A DNA stretch of 64,000 bases. Source: Galeruca laticollis. Lineage: Eukaryota > Arthropoda > Insecta > Coleoptera > Chrysomelidae. The stretch is taken from NCBI GenBank assembly GCA_963921935.1, contig OY998179.1:62292222-62356221 (forward strand). The letters are read 5' to 3'. The notes below the pieces were generated by a model, which was not told the DNA's origin, made no database searches, and saw only the letters and a program-made list of their open reading frames with translations. Made by a program: the position numbers and the translations under genes. Shown piece after piece: positions 12,278-23,400 of this stretch (its first letter is position 1; the number at the start of each line of letters is the position of its first letter).

Positions 12278-14162
12278 CATAGAAAGGAACCTGCAACACT
12301 CTGTATACTATAATATGGAATGAAATACTACACACTATATGCAAATACAAAATTTTAGAATTTGAATTATTTCTTGAATCGTCCGAAATAAAGACAATCT
12401 GTATCATTCATTATTCAATAGAGAAAATAAACAAGAATCAAACTGAAAAATCATGAAGGAAATTTTCAATACACTTTGTAAATACACATATGTGAAATAT
12501 ATAACATGATCTCTAGCCTTTGAGAGTGAGAATTTTGAACGTTACATTATATAAATTATAACAATCTATTTCTCACACAGTAAAAGTCAAAACATTATGA
12601 TTTGTTTACCAAAAAAATAATTAGATATTGGAAGAAATTCTCTGATAACATTATATAATTATTTAGAATATGTCAAGGTAAAAAGTCAGAATAATAACAT
12701 TAAGTTTATAAAAGTATGACGTTTGTGAAATGAATTGTCATTCCGAATAGATCTAATTGGAATAAAAAGATCTGTCATTTCTAAATAATTTGGAATATAT
12801 TCTAAAGGAAGTAATATATCAGATTTAATCATTTAAAGACTTTAAACGGAATGTCCTAGAAGGATAGATGAGCAATTTAAAACTTGAAGTGGAATTTGTT
12901 AACAAGAATTTTTATAGTTAATTTTGATTGGTGGATTAGATTTGAAATATTTTGATCAGCGGCAAGCGGATTGAAAACTGAAAAAATTGAATAAAAAAAG
13001 TTGTTGATAATGTACACTACTCACTAGGTAGAATTCTTTTTGGTGGAGTTGAATGAGTGAAAAGCAAAATTTGGAGAAAATATTTCAAAACTATTCGAAA
13101 AGCGGCACATTGGAGTGGTAACTATATAAGAAATGCATTATTTTTAAATGTAACTCAACAAATTCATCAATCAAGTAAACGAACCTAGATTTAACAAGAA
13201 GATTGGTAAAAATTATAGAATACTAACCGTAAGTTTCATCTGTATAACCAAGTAACATTTTGTATCGTGGCAATGGTGTCTCCACGATACATTTCAGAAA
13301 GAGCTGGACTATGGAATTCCATCTAAAATGTATTGATGTGGATGGAATATAACATCAATTTTGATTTCGACCCAAGCACGACAGGCTGTGTGGCTTTCCA
13401 GGAGGTTATCCAAAAAAAACAATCAATGAGGTGAATTAAAAAGGAAAAGTGAATAGGTATTTAAAACTATTTATTTAAATGCAAAAAGATTGAATAAACT
13501 CACTTGTGTTGTGCAAATATTTGAACTTTGATATTTCATACACTTTAACCATCGTTATATTCGCCATTTTATTTCATAGAGAATTTTGTAACATGATTCG
13601 TTTTCAAATGTGTATAAAATGTTGCATAGTTTGTAATCACCTATGATAATAATTCATTTGAGTGTATGAGTTGTTGAATGAATGATCATCGTAGATAGTT
13701 TGTTTTTATGAGTTTTTGTGAATAAATAATGTATTTGTTTTTCTAGATATTAAATAACGTTTTTCACTTGAAAGACTTGAAATTGCATTGTTGAAAAGTT
13801 TCATTTCTCGATGATTGCTCCATCTATAATTCAACAGTTGGAAGTATTGACCAGACGTTTCTGAATCGTAGAGGGGTTTTGGAATCATACATACAGGACC
13901 GTCTCTAGGATTCTAAAAAGAAATTAAAGCAAGTATTTTTGATTAAAAAAATTTCTTTATTTAAATACAAGGATTTTATATTTTGGCGCTCATAATTGAA
14001 ATTAAAATAGTTTCGTTTTACCATAGGAACCCTACCTTGAGATCATAGAGTTTTCATGTAAGGTATAATCATTTTATGACATATTTTAAAATTTTCTAAT
14101 ATACCGGGCAAACCAAAAGTAACAATTTATAACAACTAAATAATAACATTAACAATAATAAT
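12276..14162. other. Unassigned AT-rich DNA inside the inserted block
   Basis: Open frames are short on both strands and resemble nothing I recognise. It lies between the (AT)n tract and the 3' end of a Penelope-like fragment, and so probably arrived with, or before, that composite. Confidence 0.4.
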
Positions 14163-15035
14163 TAGTGTTTTTAAATGAAACTCAAGATCTCTAGTTAATT
14201 CCACAATATAATAAAAGTTATTGAAAATTCTAAAAAATTGACAATTGTTTCGATAAATCAATATCATCGTCAGAATGACAGAAGTTACATTTCATTTTAT
14301 GCCTACCTGATGTTTAGTAGTTATTTTTGGCTAGACCAAGAAGTAACCTAACTTGTGATTGGCTTAATATATGTTTATAGAAAAAAGAAGAAGATGTGAT
14401 ATTACAAATATTGAAGCTTAGATATTATTAGCCCTATGGTGATATCCTGGATATCATTTTTCCAATTAAGATCATTTTAACTGTGCAATGATATAGAAAA
14501 CCAGGAAACCTATATCTGCTGATCTTTACAATTATCACTTAAGAAGACAGTTTATTAGTGGAGAATTCCCTAGATTTAACTGTTCATTGACAACTTCATA
14601 TTGTGGGTTTCTTAAATGTCTTCTAATTTCCAGTTCTTCAAGGAAATCCAGTTCTTGTTTCTTTTCACAAATATGCAGTACTTCTAGTTCTGTGTTAGGT
14701 GTCAATGAATGATTGGTGTCAAGTAGATGTTTTGCGTAGTGGGATTCATCTGGTTGTTTTAATCTGTATGCTCGTAAGTGCTCACTGTATCGTATTTCAA
14801 AATTCCTAAGGGTCTGACCCAAATAGACAGCATTGCATTCTGGACATTTGAGTTTATATATACCTGACTTCTTTAATAGTGGTATTTTTGTTTTTACATT
14901 TAACAATTTTGTACTTACGTTACTTTCTGTTTTAAAAGAAATTGTTGTATTCGTTGCTGAAGATATTATCTTTGAAATATTATTAGGAATATTTCCTGCA
15001 TATGTGATGGTTTTATAAGTTTTAATTTCATCATC
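14163..15035 (-). mobile_element. Penelope-like element family A: GIY-YIG endonuclease end plus 3' UTR
   Basis: On the minus strand, 15,030-14,535 encodes the C-terminal part of a Penelope-like protein. KSGIYKLKCPECNAVYLGQT (about 14,885-14,825) is a GIY-YIG endonuclease start with a Cys-x2-Cys pair, followed by FEIRYSEHLRAY, HYAKHLLDTNHS and a tail ending at 14,535. RT is absent. The downstream 370 bp form a conserved 3' UTR that recurs at 57,001-57,310, partly at 46,063-46,175 and, on the plus strand, at 49,700-49,970. It contains a hammerhead-like core. The frame is open through the endonuclease. The 5' side stops at about 15,035, where a different PLE family starts on the opposite strand. 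Confidence 0.85.
14237..14276 (-). ncRNA. Hammerhead ribozyme motif, PLE family A
   Basis: Minus-strand order: stem I strand ATT (14,276-14,274), core CTGACGA (14,273-14,267), one unpaired T, stem II GATA/TATC with a 6-nt loop, GAAA (14,251-14,248), CAATTG, then TC and stem I strand AAT. The run from the last A of GAAA to the following T (ACAATTGT) is a perfect palindrome, so stem III can form only between two copies or as a tiny hairpin. Minimal dimer-type hammerheads in PLE flanks are known from published work. Confidence 0.75.
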
Positions 15036-16215
15036 TGGAAATCGTGATTTGAAAATGCTTTACAATATATTTATTGATAACTCTTATCCTTCTAAACTTC
15101 TCAACAACATTATTTTCAGTTCTTCTTTTCCAATCCAACGTCGGTTGGCTATAGTTAAGAGTTCTAATGTTGATGATATACGTGAAACAGATATGAAATT
15201 TGTTTCCTTACCTTATATCAATGATCTGACTCCCAAACTTATTTCTGTTTTGAAACACATTCCACATGTTAAGATTTCAACGAGGAATGTGTAAACTGTA
15301 GGTTCCCTGTTTACCCGCACCAAAACTAAAGTCAAAAAGTTAGAAAGTTCCAATGTTGTGTATAAGATCAATTGCAAGGATTGTCATAAAGCATACATTG
15401 GACAAACTTCAAGGCTTTTGCAGGGTAGAATAACATCTCACAAAAGCGATTGCAGATTGGGAAAGCCGTCTTGCGCTCTGTCGACCCATGTTATTGAATC
15501 ACAACATGATATGGATTTCGAAGGAGTTGATGTTTTAATTGGAGGAAATAACTACTATAAATGATTTTCTTGGAGATGGTGTTTATTAATAAAATTGAAA
15601 GACCCCTCAACACTAGATCGGATACTCAAAATCTGAGTCTCATCTATAATAACATTTTCGAGTATGAGAATAATAAAAACAAAATTCCTAAAATATTTCC
15701 CCTAACACAGCATACTAACAATGCATAACATCTTCGTTAATGTAGTGTTCGCTGGTTTGCATTTTAGTTAAAGGCCATTTTGTGTTGTTCCGTGCTCACC
15801 GTGTTGTTCCATGCTAATTGTCATTTTTACCATTTGTTTTCATTTGGAGTTTTATCAGTTAATTTCTAACATCTCAAAATGTAATATTCATTGTGTGTTT
15901 GATCCGATAATAATTTCTAAATCAGTACAATGTTATTGTTTGTAATGGTTTTTATGTTACTTTTAAATGTTTTTTAAATGTATATATTGTTTATGGAGTT
16001 TTTATGGTTTCCAACTTTTATGGTATAGTCGATCTGACAATCCATTTTAGTAAGTACGACTATGTTTTGTAACGTATTATTTTTAAATATATAATATTTG
16101 TAGTCATCCTGAGGAAGACCCCAAACAAGGGTTGAAAGCTTGATGAATAATAAAATTGTTCGATTTCTCACCAGCCCCACTGTTGACTGCTACACCCAGT
16201 TCTGGATGAACATAT
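15036..16215 (+). mobile_element. Penelope-like element family B: GIY-YIG end plus 3' UTR
   Basis: The plus strand from about 15,040 reads a PLE C-terminal region: FIDNSYPSKLLNNIIF (about 15,070), a linker, then NVVYKINCKDCHKAYIGQTS (about 15,355-15,415), which is the GIY-YIG core with its Cys pair, followed by RITSHKSDCRLGKPSCALS. The order and wording are close to the intact PLE at 41,328-43,787, so B and C are related families. Stops at about 15,292 and 15,564 and frame changes show decay. A 480-bp 3' UTR follows with a hammerhead motif at 16,104-16,146, then an (AT)n tract, just as in family C. RT is missing; the left edge is a head-to-head junction with family A. Confidence 0.85.
16104..16146 (+). 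ncRNA. Hammerhead ribozyme motif, PLE family B
   Basis: Stem I TCATC (16,104-16,108) pairs perfectly with GATGA (16,142-16,146). Between them lie CTGAGGA, one unpaired A, stem II GACCC/GGGTT (one G-U pair) with loop CAAACAA, GAAA (16,134-16,137) and GCTT. AGCT is self-complementary, as expected for a dimeric minimal stem III. The predicted cleavage is after 16,141. Confidence 0.8.
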
Positions 16216-16256
16216 TTATATATATATATATATATCTATATATATATATATATATA

Positions 16257-16297
<41 letters not shown>
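16216..16297. repeat. (AT)n microsatellite, right flank of PLE composite
   Basis: About 80 bp of AT dinucleotides with two single-C interruptions. It follows the 3' end of PLE family B by about 70 bp, the same spacing seen at the 3' end of the intact PLE near 40,790. Confidence 0.95.
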
Positions 16298-16298
<1 letters not shown>

Positions 16299-16533
16299 AT
16301 TTGTCATTGTTTCATAAGCAGACTGAGTAAATATCACAATTTAAAGAAAATTTTAAGTTCTATTATCATAAAACTAAACAGCATTATATTTTTTGACAAA
16401 CAAAAATAATCTCTATTTTGCTAGTGAATTAAAAAAGTACATGGTAATAATAAACATAAAATAAAAAAATAGAAAATGAAAAGACAGAAAAAAATATTGT
16501 ATAGCTCAAACAGTTGTTTGATCTTCATATCTC

Positions 16534-18290
16534 CTATTTATCTTTTAGACAATTTTCGCATGTGAAGATAGCGTGCTCCATACACAAAAACATGTTACAG
16601 TGGTAACAAGTGTATCTGGTCTTCCTATCTTTGCACGTTGGACATTGCTGACACCATTTCATGATTTTTGTCACTTTGTTTTGGGGTGGAGTTGATGGTT
16701 CACTTATCTGATCAGCTATCCTCTTCTTTAGATCGTTGGGTAGATAAACGTTAGTTTTTCTATTTTTTAAATGTTCTGAGATCAAAGCTAAGCCTAAATC
16801 TCGGAGAAAACCTCTTCTTTTCTTTGGAGTAGAATTGTTGGCATTATATATGATTGCACCGTTTATACCAGCGATATTCAAAACACCGTAAAAAACTGTC
16901 ATTGGCCATCGTTTTGAATTACGAGATGTGTCATAATTCGTACATAACTGATCCACAACGTCGACACCTCATTTTGTTTGATTATAAAATGTAATCAATT
17001 CGGACTTCTGCTGCTCCAATTTGTCTTTGTCAATTTTGTCGTCATGATGCAGTGTAGACATAATAAACACTCCTTTTCTTGGTTTTGGTACATAAGAGAC
17101 TAGGGTAACGTCTTTCTGGAAAACAACTATAGAACTAGGACACTTCCTATTTTTCAGTGTAAGTAGTGTTGGTGGAATCTGTGCTTGGTTTTTACGTAGA
17201 GTCCCGTCAGAAGTTAATCTGTGTTAATTGAGCAAATGCGTCAAAAGCGTATAACTGGTGAACCAATTATCAAAAGTAATATTTCTGTTAGTATTTGAGA
17301 TTGAATGGACCAGTCTATGTACGACGTCAAATGCGGTATATCCAAGAGCGTACAGACCTGGTGGTTGTTTTCCTGGATAGATTTCTAGATTGACAACATA
17401 AAAGGTTTTTGCATGCACTAAAGGAAACAACTTTATGCAATATCTCGCAGGTTTTTTGGCATATACTGGCGAAAACTACAACGGCCTCGAAATGCCAGCA
17501 TCTGTTCGTCTATCGTTAGATATTCTCCTGGGGTATACGTTTTTTGGCAGTTACTCACAAACTTTCCAAAAAAACAACGAATAGGTGCTAATTAATCTAT
17601 TTTTTTTCTATCGTCTCGGGTAGATCTATCATCAAAACGCACACAGTTTTGTAGAAACTGGAATCGCTTAAGAGTCATAGTTGTGCGAAAAATATCTACA
17701 CCAGTTCCGTCACTTCTCCCAAGATGATTTAAATTTTGCCTGTTTGAGTGAAATAGTCCCGCTAAGTACAAAAGGCCGACAAACTTTGTCAATTCAGACA
17801 TCTCTGTATCTTTCATAATACACTTTTTTGTGTGTTCATTTTTGCAAGAAGTTCTTATACAACTTATTTGCGCATTTGTGTGAAGTAAAATATCTTGCAG
17901 CATTTCTCCACTAATAAAAAGTTTCCCGCAATCCAACACACTTTTGGCATTTCTTGATTCGCGCTTTACTCCTGGTAAATGAATAATAATATTTTCAGAT
18001 CGAGTATGTACATTGGGCCTGTTGGGTGTAGACGTCCATTTTGTGCCATCCTTTCCAAACAAAAGGGGCACACCTTCATTTTCGGTTGTTTGTGGCATAT
18101 CAATCTCAGTGTCACTTAAGTCACCTTGGGTATCACTATTAGCACTTCTTTCACTAATATGATAAATTTCGTCTTCACTTTCATCCTTATCGTCACTTAA
18201 ATTGTCTGCTTCGTCACTTTCAACATCCCTTAAGAGATCTAACAACCTCTTTTGTTCAGCTTCATAAGACACTGTACAGAAATATATCAA
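16534..18290 (-). pseudogene. piggyBac-type transposase, few disabling mutations
   Basis: The N-terminal part (18,290-17,592) has an acidic, Ser/Asp-rich head and then the DDE_Tnp_1_7 domain start (FVGLLYLAGLFHSNRQ; FLQNCVRFDDRSTRDDR). Homology continues through TIDEQMLAFRGRC (first catalytic Asp), ITFDNWFTSYTL near 17,280 (second Asp) and DVVDQLCTNYD near 16,945 (the third Asp lies in or just before this block). The C-terminus carries a Cys-rich ring-like domain (CQQCPTC...CYHC...C...H...CENC, about 16,640-16,540), the usual DNA-binding end. By eye there is one single-base deletion in an A run at about 17,455 and stops at about 17,222 and 16,968. Otherwise the protein is near full length (about 580 residues), so it is a young pseudogene. 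Confidence 0.9.
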
Positions 18291-18356
18291 AAATACTAAA
18301 ATTATACCGAAATTCTTACAAACGTACTTTCACTAAAAATGTTCCGTCGAACGTAA

Positions 18357-18562
18357 GGTGGGTGCAATATACCCAGCACCGCTTTCAAACACAAATGCAC
18401 TCGTTGCCTGATCGAAGTCAACTGAATTTGTTTGACTATTAGATACATTAAACAATGTTGAGCAGCTGTTAAGACCCACGTAAATATTATCATGTGTATT
18501 ACAAAAACAGGTTTAAAATTTGGACTGGGTATGACATACCTACCTTGCGCACAGAGGGTTAA
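18357..18562 (-). repeat. Right terminal region of the piggyBac element with TTAA target
   Basis: Reading the minus strand from 18,562: TTAA, then CCCTCTGTGCGCAAGGT (18,558-18,542), then a palindromic GGTATGTCATACC. Further in, GGTGGGTGCAATATACCC occurs at 18,357-18,374. TTAA followed by CCCT is the signature of piggyBac termini, and the sequence matches the left end at 12,081. Confidence 0.75.
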
Positions 18563-19765
18563 GTAAATATGTTTTATCAACACTCAAAGGTGCTTTAAAT
18601 GTTATATATTTTTTTTCAACATTGAAATTATAAGTTAAAATATTACAAAGGCATAAAATTAGATGTTGAACGAAATTTTAAGCTATAGTTTAAATTTAAT
18701 TTAAATTAATGTTTTTGTTTGTTTTTATTTCCTCCGCATAAATAATTAATTCTGCATTATTATCTGTTTTACTGCTATTTGTTTTTTACTCACGAATTAA
18801 TAACCTATACGTATTTCATTTATTGGGATACGCCACTGATTGTGTTTGAAGCGCGCGCATATCTCCTTCTCTAGGCTTTTGTGCAGCGTTGCCATACGAG
18901 TTCCAACATTAGAGTCTCTCTTCATTTAACCTACTTATAAAATACTTTGTTTCTTTCTAAATGTTCAGGTAAAAACAAATATCAATTTATGAATGAAATG
19001 CTTTATCTACTGTGTATTATATATCTATAAAAAGTATGTATTCCTAGCACGAGGCTTTAACTACAGAGTTATAATCATAATGAGCGATTGGGTACTGACA
19101 ATGTTAGATTAACACCTGTTAGAGACAGTTCTCCCGAAATATCCAGTTTGGTAAATAATGAATTCTCCCAATAACACTGTCTATTCAACTAGAGGCTCTT
19201 GATGGATCATGAAGCTCTGATTGAAAGAGGTTTACATATTGAGCCTTCCACCAAAGAACCTCGTCTTATTGAATTGAAAAATGCTTGTGTGTATCAATTT
19301 GTATTTTACACATTTTCCCTCCAAATTTGCATTAGACGGCGTGGATATTTTATATGCCAAAAATTAAAATACTTTGAGGTAACTTGAACTAATTTCACAT
19401 GGACTGCGAACGATCATAGAATTGTGGCAATTGGAATTAATAATCCTGGAATCCCACAAAAAATCTGGAGAGTTTTCAGCTAGAAGTTAATTCAAGATTC
19501 GGTAACTGGAAGTGAGAAAATGGTTATTGAGTGATACTGCTGTGGATAAACGGGCATCCTCCGCTTATTACAGTGTGGTTTCAAACAGATTGTGAAGCCA
19601 TCCGTGGAAACTGTTGGGAGATAATGATAATAACGGGGTATTTAAGAAATGTGCATATTGTGATATTATCCAGAAAGTATTTCTTACCATACCCCCATAT
19701 TCTAGAAGAATGTTCAACAATGGCTGTTGATCCTGATTTGATAGGTAGTAATGGGTAATCCTAAA
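18563..19765. other. No recognised gene
   Basis: A 62-codon plus-strand frame at 19,199-19,387 has no recognisable motif. I see no repeat, terminus or RNA gene here. Confidence 0.4.
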
Positions 19766-20880
19766 TCAAATCATTGTTTCGAGAAGATACCAAGTATAAC
19801 GGAGCGAATGCCTTACAGGGCTGAGAAATTCGTGATTATGCTGACAGCTTTCACAAGGTTTTGCTAGAGAATATCTCTCAAACAGGTGTCTGTCCAAAAT
19901 TCTACAAAATGCACCCCAAAGAGTATATACACTAAAAAAATTTCTTAATACCAAGTACCAGTACATAGTCTTGCCCTTCCTGTCTTTAAACAAACTCGTT
20001 CGAAATGTCCCATTGATCCAAAAGCATGGTATTTATCATTAGTAGCAGGACCTTTGTTGTTTTTGTGTGACTCATTGCAGCAACGTTTGCATTCTCCATG
20101 ATTGAAATATTTCACCATATTACTTCTACTACTGGCATCTCCCGCTACTATTGGCATCTTCCGCTACTATTGTTCTGTTACTACGTTTTTGCTGCTGTCT
20201 TATTTTTTGTATTTTGTCATCGCTGTGCTGTCATGATCGTACTCAGCGGCTTCTCTAGCCTGAGCGACCTCAAATAACTGGTTCTATGTTACTTCGCTGC
20301 CGTCTGGATTTAAAATATCGGGCTATATTTGTTTTAATTCTATTTCGAGCCTCTTATGACTAAAACGGTTGCAAAAGGGTCACAGTGGTCTAGCATATTG
20401 CCTTCATATTTACAGTCTGTAGAAATTTCTTTTAGGGTACTAGCATATTGTTCGCAAGATTGGCCCCCAGACCGAGTATAATTCCAAAAATGGTTTAAGG
20501 CTTTGAATCGCGTAATTCCAGGTTGGAATAATATAAGAAATTTTTCTGATATTCCTAAATATGATTTTTCTTCAAATTTAGGTGTTGAATTAGCAAACGC
20601 GATTTTCAGTTCTTTATATGTTTCGGGTTTTGAAGAGGATAAAAATTGTTCATGTTTTGTTTTAATGTACTCCACATCGTTGGGTTTTTTCTCCAGTCCC
20701 CACAAGCGACACTGGGCTTCAAAGTATTCTATGAATATTTCGGCAGTAATATGGGAATTCTATTTTTCATATGGGCATCGTATTTTTCACATTCAAAGTT
20801 TTTTATGATATTGGTCACTTCCGTTAGTAAAGAAATAGTAGCGGTTGACTGTTATTGTGTTGTTATGGTCTAAGCGTGTA
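19766..20880 (-). pseudogene. Ty3/gypsy gag remnant
   Basis: On the minus strand, 20,740-20,340 encodes a retroelement capsid-like stretch: an IFIEYFEAQCRLWG start, then ITRFKALNHFWNYTRSGGQS, EQYASTLKEISTDCKY and a downstream region typical of Gag from Ty3/gypsy elements. Past a poorly preserved segment, 20,160-19,950 has FNHGECKRCC...GHFERVC, the remnant of a zinc knuckle. Frameshifts and stops break it. It lies just downstream (in element direction) of a primer-binding-site-like sequence at 21,006-21,022, which supports a gag start near 20,880. No pol remains. Confidence 0.7.
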
Positions 20881-21005
20881 ACAATTGTGTAATTTGTTCT
20901 TGTTGTGCAATTCCAAAATTTAAGAAAATTGTGTCGCGTTCATGTCCAATAAATTGTGGTTATAAGTATATCTTGAACATGATCTCAACTACTTGCTTAA
21001 AATAA

Positions 21006-21235
21006 CTTTATCCTCGTCACCAGTATGTTATGTTTTCGTTAATAATACACTACATTGAAACATGAAGTGTAATTAAAGTGATTAATAAATAAACTTTCAG
21101 TGAGTATAGATTGACCACACGATTGACAATAAATTATATGACGTATCACACTGTTACCAACATTACAAGTACACTGTCAGTTTGAATATGAAAATTAAAA
21201 AAAAGTCTCTTACGTAAATATAATCCACAGATTAT
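21006..21235 (-). repeat. Primer-binding site and partial LTR of the 19.8-20.9 kb element
   Basis: On the minus strand TGGTGACGAGGATAAAG (21,022-21,006) sits just inside a region ending in AACATAC. TGG followed by a tRNA-3'-end-like run is the usual primer-binding site at the LTR boundary. The LTR-like sequence upstream (to about 21,235) is cut by the neighbouring LTR remnant. Its outer end is not visible. Confidence 0.45.
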
Positions 21236-21236
21236 A

Positions 21237-21280
21237 TTGTAATGTTTTTCTTATTTATTTAAAACAGTTTATCTGACGGG
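21237..21280 (-). repeat. 44-bp LTR remnant
   Basis: This stretch repeats the left edge of the LTR at 24,117-24,160 almost base for base (starting at TGTAATGTTTTTC and ending in CTGACGGG). It then joins directly to pol-linker sequence at CCCAATACG, so most of the LTR has been deleted here. Confidence 0.85.
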
Positions 21281-22273
21281 CCCAATACGCCTTGAGTGTC
21301 GGTGAAAATCTTGACACTTCTTGTCGGATCATCTTCAGGTGAGGATCATTTTCCTGATCTTCTGTGATCCTGGTGGGTGACCATTCCTCGTGGACTACAG
21401 TAGGTCTTGAAACTGCAGTGTTTCCCTAGATTTCGACTTGTTGCATTGAGAATAGTCTACAGAGCATGACCGTCTAGTGTCGGCTTTTCGGTGACTCAAA
21501 TCAGCTCGATGTTCACCCATGTATGATTTCCCCTTTGCATTTTTGGGTTGCTGTAGTCTTGAGACGCTTAGACAGACTGCGTACGTGCTCTAGCTCGCCA
21601 CACTTCCAGCAGTTGATCCTCTTAGGCTTCTTGTCTGCCAAATATTTCAACAACTCTACGATCTGGTCAAGTCTGTCATTGTCACCTTCTTCCTGCATGG
21701 TCCTACCTCTGTTGTACCGCGAATGCTTCGTGGCTGTTTTGCCTTAAAGAAGTTCTTGGTTTGCAGGAATCATAGGACGCTTACCCGAACTGCGTACATC
21801 TCCTAGATCGCAACAATTACAGCACCTGATCTTCTTCGGCTTCTTGTCTACCATACCTTTCAACAAGTGGACGATCTGGTCAAGTCTGTCATCGTCACCT
21901 TCCTCTCGGATGGTCCTAACATTGTTATAACCCGGAGCCTTCGTTGCTGCTTCATATTCGAGTGCAGCTGTCAGTGTGTCAACTAATGTTTCGGGATGGG
22001 CTAAACGAAGCGTCCTCTGCATATCGGGGTCACGTAAGCCATCCATAAAGTTCTGGATGCCCAGACATTCCATCATGTTCTCTGGTGCTGACGGATAAGC
22101 AAATCGAACTAGTCGGGCAATGTCCACTTCATACTCTTGAAGTGATTCATCACGTTTCTGCCTTCGTTTCTTCAGCTGGGATTGGTACAAATGTTCTAGA
22201 TGTTCATGACCATATCGCATGTCCAACCCCTTCTTTAGCTGTTCGAAGTCATCCGTTTCTTCCAAATGTATCG

Positions 22274-23400
22274 TCCTGTTATGGTTTTGAATAGTTTACA
22301 CTGATTTAATAGGTAAAAACAATGCAGTCTTTTCAAAGGATGAACTCCAAATAATTTCAAATTTTACCTTTAAACAAAATAAATTAGTATAATGAATGAA
22401 TACATAGATTATTCTAAATAAATTCTTTTAATATTCTTCAAGTGTTGTTTATGAGTATAGGTTATAGTAATTGACATTGAAATTTCCATGGAACATGGAA
22501 CTTATAATTATATGTTAATTAATTATGGGAATCCAATCTGGTTCTATGGCATATATAAATCTGCATTTCTATGATTGGACGAGTTCAAGGTTAAGCAGGT
22601 GATATATTTAAAATTCCTTAGCATGAAACTTTAACTTCAATCATGTCAACTCTTTTTTGTGGTGATCTTTTTGATACCTTCTCTCTTTTTTTGGTCTTCG
22701 AGTTTTAAGCATGAGCCTAGTTTTTTAGAATCTCTAGGATTTTTAACGAAAAAGAAAAGAAACGTTATTAGTTGCTTTCAAATTGTATTTAGTTTTTGAA
22801 AACAATCTCTAAGAAGAGGATTTAAAGATTTGAGCAATTAATATAATCAATCCATCTAGGCCACACAAGATCATTTCTTCACATCATTATTTCCCTATCT
22901 CCTTTCTCATTGTCTCTACAATATTATAGTTAAATATAAACATCTAAGACCTCAACTGTATCGTAATCCAGGCATCGCAATAACTATTACCTTCCGGATG
23001 GTGGTTGTAGTTCAACACCACTGCAGTAAGATTGTCCGATACAAATACTGGCATCGAATATAACTTTAATTGGAGGAATACATAAAAGCGGCCAAGTAAG
23101 CTCTTTCCAACTAATAACACACTCTGGGGTGACCTCACAAACTTTCAGCTGAAATAACACTATCGATATATTATGTATAATACAATATTAATTTAAGACT
23201 GCTTACTTATAATTTTTCTTTGAAAACCAACTGGTACCATTTAGGTTATCAATCAACTTTGTTTAATCACAATTTCCAGTGTGAACTGTGATAATAAATC
23301 AGTTTTATATTATAAAGTAAAATCCACTTTATATTTACCCACCTCTACTCTACCGAACTAAAATAACATCTCAATGAGCTAGCCTACGGGGGTAATATTC
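22274..23400. mobile_element. 1.1-kb insertion inside gag copy 2, origin unknown
   Basis: The second gag copy (27,180-27,290) reads TATCGTCTGTAGTACATC without interruption. In copy 2 the same sequence is split: TATCGTC then CTGTTATGG at 22,274, and GGTAATATTCTG then AAGTACATC at 23,400. CTG occurs on both sides and may be a 3-bp target duplication. No terminal inverted repeats or transposase are evident. It contains an exon-like frame at 22,991-23,148. Confidence 0.75.
22991..23148 (-). other. Exon-like open segment within the insertion
   Basis: On the minus strand a consensus acceptor (GTGTTATTTCAG) precedes 158 bp that are open in one frame for 52 codons, Cys-rich in part (KVCEVTPECVISWKEL; FDASICIGQSYCSG), and followed by a donor (GGAAG then GTAATAG). 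I do not recognise the protein. It may be a captured or processed host exon, or chance. Confidence 0.3.

Noticed and set aside
12165..12407. Open frame of repeated Tyr-Ile over the AT tract
   Set aside because: It is the translation of (AT)n; similar frames at 16.2, 40.7 and 53.05 kb have the same cause.
23385..23400. TAATATT next to a G run, like a rolling-circle nick site
   Set aside because: Only part of the TAATATTAC nonanucleotide is present, with no stem-loop and no Rep protein nearby.
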